Under the pieces are notes generated by a model. That model was not told where the DNA came from. It ran no database searches and saw nothing but the letters and a program-made list of their open reading frames with translations. From NCBI RefSeq assembly GCF_013394595.1, contig NZ_CP053348.1, positions 2,072,001-2,136,000 on the forward strand: a stretch of DNA of 64,000 nt. Direction: 5' to 3'. A program made the position numbers and the translations under genes. The DNA comes from Winogradskyella forsetii (lineage in GTDB: Bacteria; Bacteroidota; Bacteroidia; Flavobacteriales; Flavobacteriaceae). Positions 60,322 through 64,000 of this stretch are shown piece after piece (within the stretch, counting starts at the first letter, position 1; each line of letters opens with the position of its first letter).

Positions 60322-62265
60322 ATGAGAAGCATTTTAAAATCAAGCATAACGGATATTCCAAGAAATATATCCAATGGCGAAAAAGATAATTTTGGAATTG
60401 AGCCTTTTGAGAACGGACTTACAAGATTTATCAACCACACAAACACACCTATAACAATTGCACTTCAAGGCGAATGGGGAAGCGGAAAAACTTCTTTAAT
60501 GAACAGTCTCAAAAAGAATTTAAGTGATGGAGATAATTCAAATTACCATTCTGTTTGGTTAAACACTTGGGAATATGCTTTAATGAAAGACGCTTCCTCT
60601 ACATTGATAGACATAATTACTGGATTAATACAAGAAACTTCAAAGATTGCTAACGTTGACGAAACGCAAACTCAAAAAATTGTCAATAAACTTTGGGGAG
60701 TTGGAAAAACAGCAATGAAATTTGCTGCAAAAACAGCAGCCAATAAATTTATTGATGGTTCATCGGAAGTTGTGGAAAGCCTTTTCACAGAAAGAGGTAA
60801 ATCATCAATTTCAGAAATTAGAACAGAATTAGAAACTATCATTGAAAATTGTATTCAAAAAGATGATAAACAAGGTTTCATCTTTTTTATAGATGATTTA
60901 GATAGAATTGACCCACCAGTTGCAGTACAACTTTTAGAATTACTCAAAAACATTTTCACATTAAAAAATTGTGTTTTCGTTTTGGCAATTGATTATGACG
61001 TTGTAATAAAAGGACTTGAGCCAAAATTTGGTAAAATTTCAGAACAAAATGAAAGAGAATTTAGGTCATTTTTTGATAAAATCATTCAAGTGCCATTTTC
61101 AATGCCAGTTACAAGTTATAAAATTGACAATTTCCTAAAAGAAAGTTTATTTTCAATAAATTACATAGATGAAGCACATTCTAAAAATACTGAACTGATT
61201 TCGAAATTTTCAGAAATTTCTAACTTATCTGTTGGTACAAATCCAAGAGCGTTAAAAAGACTATTAAATTCACTTTCTTTGATAAGTTGCATAAATGCTA
61301 CAAAAGGCAATTCAGAAGAGAATGACCAATTAAATGATGATTTGGAATTACTTGTCAATTTCACATTGGTTAGTATTCAAATTGCATTTCCACCAGTTTA
61401 TAAACTTTTGACTATGTATTCTGGTTTTGATAAATGGAATGAAAACATTGCTTTGCAAATGAATCTAAAATCTCTTGACGAACAAAGCAAAGCCAAACTA
61501 AATCAATCAGAAGAATTTGACGAAGAATGGGAACAAGTTCTATTCAGACTTTGTGAAAACGACCACTATTTAAAAAAAAGAGCGTTAAGTATTTCAAGAC
61601 TGTTAAACAGTTTAAAAATATCAATTAACGAAAAAGAAGAAGATGTAGAAGACTTTGTTGGTTCTATAATTTCCCTTTCATCTGTTACTAATCTTGAAGC
61701 TTTTGACAAGCCTGTAGTTGATTATCATAGAGGTAATTTCTTGAAACATTTAAGAAATTTGTTAATTCCTGAAATGAAAAAACAACTTCCCGAAATTGCA
61801 AATCTTATAAAACCACAAGGAAAAAGGGTTCAATCAAATGCTTACATCAAATTTTCAGAGAAAAATTGGGGACATTGGTTAAAACTGCATTCGCATCCAT
61901 TCGATGGGAAAGTTCGTTTAATTATGATGTCAGATAAATGGATTTGTCCTGCTAAACATAATACATTACAAGAATGTATTGACGAAGCAAAGTTGACAAA
62001 TGAATTCAAACAATTGGAAAATGATTGGAATATTTTTATAGAAAGCCATCCAGATTTTGAAAGCTTAAACTTTTATGATGAATTGGCTAAACGTGAAAAT
62101 CATCACATTATTCATTTATATACTTATTTAGTTTTACCGAGCCTTGAAGATTTTTATAAACAAGAAAATTTAGTCAAAATCAGTAAAGTTTCTTCGGAGA
62201 TATATCAGTTTTTAGTTAGACTTCAAGATTTAAGTTTAAAACTTCAAGAATTTCATCAGCAATAA
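60322..62265 (+). CDS. KAP-family P-loop NTPase (cassette 3)
   Basis: The product has 647 residues. N-terminal GIEPFENGLTRFINH is followed by Walker A GEWGSGKTS (about 50-58), WLNTWEYA, Walker B FIFFIDDLDRIDP (about 187-199), sensor-like VFVLAIDYDVV, and NPRALKRLLNSL. These are KAP NTPase motifs. Many KAP proteins have membrane helices inserted in the P-loop domain; here the insert (about 110-170) is polar, so the protein seems soluble. The C-terminal 300 residues are helical and unassigned. KAP NTPases are common in phage-defence and mobile contexts. It lies 4 bp before the DUF262 gene. Confidence 0.85.
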   Translation: MRSILKSSITDIPRNISNGEKDNFGIEPFENGLTRFINHTNTPITIALQGEWGSGKTSLMNSLKKNLSDGDNSNYHSVWLNTWEYALMKDASSTLIDIITGLIQETSKIANVDETQTQKIVNKLWGVGKTAMKFAAKTAANKFIDGSSEVVESLFTERGKSSISEIRTELETIIENCIQKDDKQGFIFFIDDLDRIDPPVAVQLLELLKNIFTLKNCVFVLAIDYDVVIKGLEPKFGKISEQNEREFRSFFDKIIQVPFSMPVTSYKIDNFLKESLFSINYIDEAHSKNTELISKFSEISNLSVGTNPRALKRLLNSLSLISCINATKGNSEENDQLNDDLELLVNFTLVSIQIAFPPVYKLLTMYSGFDKWNENIALQMNLKSLDEQSKAKLNQSEEFDEEWEQVLFRLCENDHYLKKRALSISRLLNSLKISINEKEEDVEDFVGSIISLSSVTNLEAFDKPVVDYHRGNFLKHLRNLLIPEMKKQLPEIANLIKPQGKRVQSNAYIKFSEKNWGHWLKLHSHPFDGKVRLIMMSDKWICPAKHNTLQECIDEAKLTNEFKQLENDWNIFIESHPDFESLNFYDELAKRENHHIIHLYTYLVLPSLEDFYKQENLVKISKVSSEIYQFLVRLQDLSLKLQEFHQQ

Positions 62266-62269
62266 AAAA

Positions 62270-64000
62270 ATGGCATTTTCAATAAACGCAGGAACTTACA
62301 CTTTAAGACAAAACAATCAATCCGAAGAAAATATCATATTAAACGGAACCACAAATTATGTAATTCCTATTTATCAACGACCTTATTCTTGGACTGAATC
62401 CCAAATTAAGAAATTCATCAATGATATTTTTGCCTCATTTTGGGGTTATGAACAAGATAAAGATGCAGAACCAATGTTTATTGGAACGATGCAATTATCC
62501 GAACTAAAAAGCGATAACACACAAAATATTATTGACGGTCAACAGAGAATTACAACCTTTTTAATTCTACTAAAAGTTTTAAAATTAAAATTTTCTGATT
62601 CACAATTATTAGATGATATTAGGCTAAATTGGTTAAAAACAGAAGTTAATAATGGCGAACAGCAGTTAAATTTAAATGAGTTGTTGTCTCAAAATAACAT
62701 TGAAATTCCATTAGAAAATTCCTTAAATACATATCTAAACAACGCTCAATTAATTAGTGTTTTAATAGACAATCAAACAGACACGGAACTTTTTAATATA
62801 GAGAATTTCATAAATCATCTTTTCTCAAATGTATATTTTGTTGTTATAGAAACAAAAGCGAGTTTATCCAAAACCTTACAGATTTTTGATGCAATCAACA
62901 CAACTGGTTTAGACCTTAATGCAGGGGATATTTTCAAGATTCGTATGTATGAATATTTAAACTTGCAAAGCGAAAACAAGCAAGTTTTTAATGAAATTAG
63001 TGCTTTATACGAAAAAATAGATGTAAAGAATAAATCATTTAAAAGTGAAATTGCAAATATTCAAAGCATCTTACATATTTATCAATTCTACCTAATCGCT
63101 AAATACAATCTTCCAAATGTTCTATACACTTATGGAGCAAATACTTTTTTTGACAGATTGTTTGAAACAATTTTCAATATCAATCAATGGGAACATTATA
63201 GAAATTCTATTAAATCGAGCAATCTCGAATTAAAATTAAGTGAGATAAACACACTAATCGATTTGAGATATAATTGGGAAGAAAAATGGAGAAACAATTC
63301 CTATTCGAATGTTGAAAATGCTGGATTACTTCACTTATGGTGGTGGTCAAGATACGGTCGCTTTTGGATTTTAAGTTTTTTGGTCTTAAACAGTTTAAAG
63401 GATGATGAATACAAATACGATAAGTTGGCAATATTTACAAAACAGCTAACAAAATTATATTTGATTTACAGTTTAATTTACCAAAAATCAATAAATGAAA
63501 TCAATAGTTCCTTTACAAGTCAACTAATCAAACTTATTGTAAACGATTCGTTTGATTCTGTAATGGAACATATTAACAAAAAAATTAATCAGCATTATGA
63601 CTGGAAAAAGCAAAGACTAAACCAAATTATGTCAGGCGATATCTTATATAGCGCAAAGGTCAAAAACATACTTTGCAGACTTTCGGCCTTGTTAGAGGAA
63701 GATATTACATCAAATTTACCAGAAGATATTAAAAACGTTAAGAAGAATCTCTTTTGGAATCCGATTGACATTGAGCATATACAGTCATACAATGACGAAG
63801 ATTTAACAAATCGTGATTTAATAAAATCTGAATGGGGAGAAAATTTAAACTCTTTAGGTAATTTAGTTGCTTTGGAACAAAAGATTAATCGTTCAATAAA
63901 CAATGTAGAAAGCAAAAAACTTTTAGGTTATCAAAAAAGTTCGCTGACTATAATAAAATCTAGATTAGTAGAACAATATTCTGAATGGAATTTAGAAAAA
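62270..64000 (+). CDS. DUF262/DUF1524 GmrSD-like HNH nuclease, 3' end outside window (cassette 3)
   Basis: 577 codons are open from an ATG at 62270 to the window end. The N-terminal DUF262 domain has VIPIYQRPYSW (about 31-41) and the nucleotide-binding/hydrolysis motif IIDGQQRITTF (about 88-98), then FDAINTTGLDLNAGDIFK. Near the end is a DUF1524 HNH part: IDIEHIQSYNDED and NSLGNLVALEQKINRSINN. This order is that of single-chain GmrSD-type enzymes, which restrict modified phage DNA. It starts 4 bp after the KAP gene. It is a likely effector of a three-gene defence operon, by inference. Confidence 0.85.
   Translation, partial: MAFSINAGTYTLRQNNQSEENIILNGTTNYVIPIYQRPYSWTESQIKKFINDIFASFWGYEQDKDAEPMFIGTMQLSELKSDNTQNIIDGQQRITTFLILLKVLKLKFSDSQLLDDIRLNWLKTEVNNGEQQLNLNELLSQNNIEIPLENSLNTYLNNAQLISVLIDNQTDTELFNIENFINHLFSNVYFVVIETKASLSKTLQIFDAINTTGLDLNAGDIFKIRMYEYLNLQSENKQVFNEISALYEKIDVKNKSFKSEIANIQSILHIYQFYLIAKYNLPNVLYTYGANTFFDRLFETIFNINQWEHYRNSIKSSNLELKLSEINTLIDLRYNWEEKWRNNSYSNVENAGLLHLWWWSRYGRFWILSFLVLNSLKDDEYKYDKLAIFTKQLTKLYLIYSLIYQKSINEINSSFTSQLIKLIVNDSFDSVMEHINKKINQHYDWKKQRLNQIMSGDILYSAKVKNILCRLSALLEEDITSNLPEDIKNVKKNLFWNPIDIEHIQSYNDEDLTNRDLIKSEWGENLNSLGNLVALEQKINRSINNVESKKLLGYQKSSLTIIKSRLVEQYSEWNLEK

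Overview
The window is AT-rich chromosomal DNA from a gliding, probably marine, member of the Flavobacteriaceae (Bacteroidota). The evidence is an sprC-sprD-sprB-sprF type gliding/adhesion operon, several type IX secretion (T9SS) cargo proteins with type A or type B C-terminal sorting domains, PorP/SprF proteins, promoters of the Bacteroidota form TTTG-N19-21-TAnnTTTG, and start sites that mostly lack a Shine-Dalgarno sequence. No rRNA, tRNA or CRISPR array was recognised.

Layout. 1-2.9 kb: the 5' part of a patatin phospholipase gene, then a REP-associated tyrosine transposase (RAYT) module with three copies of one hairpin, sitting between a relic 3' end and the intact 3' end of an intradiol-dioxygenase-like gene. 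3.4-5.5 kb: two secreted proteins, each with a good promoter. 5.6-19 kb: the sprC/D/B/F-like operon, with a 2737-residue SprB-repeat adhesin and a PorP-TolA-SPOR-like fusion. 19.3-20.5 kb: a small hydrophilic protein and an alpha/beta hydrolase. 21-31.7 kb: a membrane protein, a secreted phosphatase-like protein and a secreted PQQ-type sugar dehydrogenase carrying two haem c motifs; the last two share a long C-terminal block. 31.9-56.3 kb: mostly housekeeping genes (HPF, RluE, sulfurtransferase, symporter, chorismate synthase, LpxH-like hydrolase, a toxin-antitoxin pair with a nonsense-mutated toxin, a D-lactate dehydrogenase-like flavoprotein, a radical SAM/TIGR03915 pair, GH3, Csp-like copper protein, GcvT, PhhB, YebC).

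56.7-64 kb is the accessory region and the most interesting part. A divergent zinc-ribbon gene and tyrosine recombinase are followed by an att-like core, GTTGCCAAC. After it come at least two 137-138 bp foldable repeats with complementary arms, a central hairpin and CAAC/GTTG ends. These bound (1) an OGG-type DNA glycosylase gene whose stop codon lies about 11 bp before the repeat, (2) a cassette of about 335 bp with no convincing ORF, and (3) a three-gene block: a tandem-repeat protein, a KAP P-loop NTPase and a DUF262/HNH GmrSD-like nuclease that runs off the window. This has the architecture of an integron cassette array, but the recombinase lacks the insertion that defines IntI and the repeat ends do not fit the canonical attC consensus. 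I read it as an integron-like system of Bacteroidota carrying DNA-repair/defence cargo. Function is inferred from sequence architecture only.
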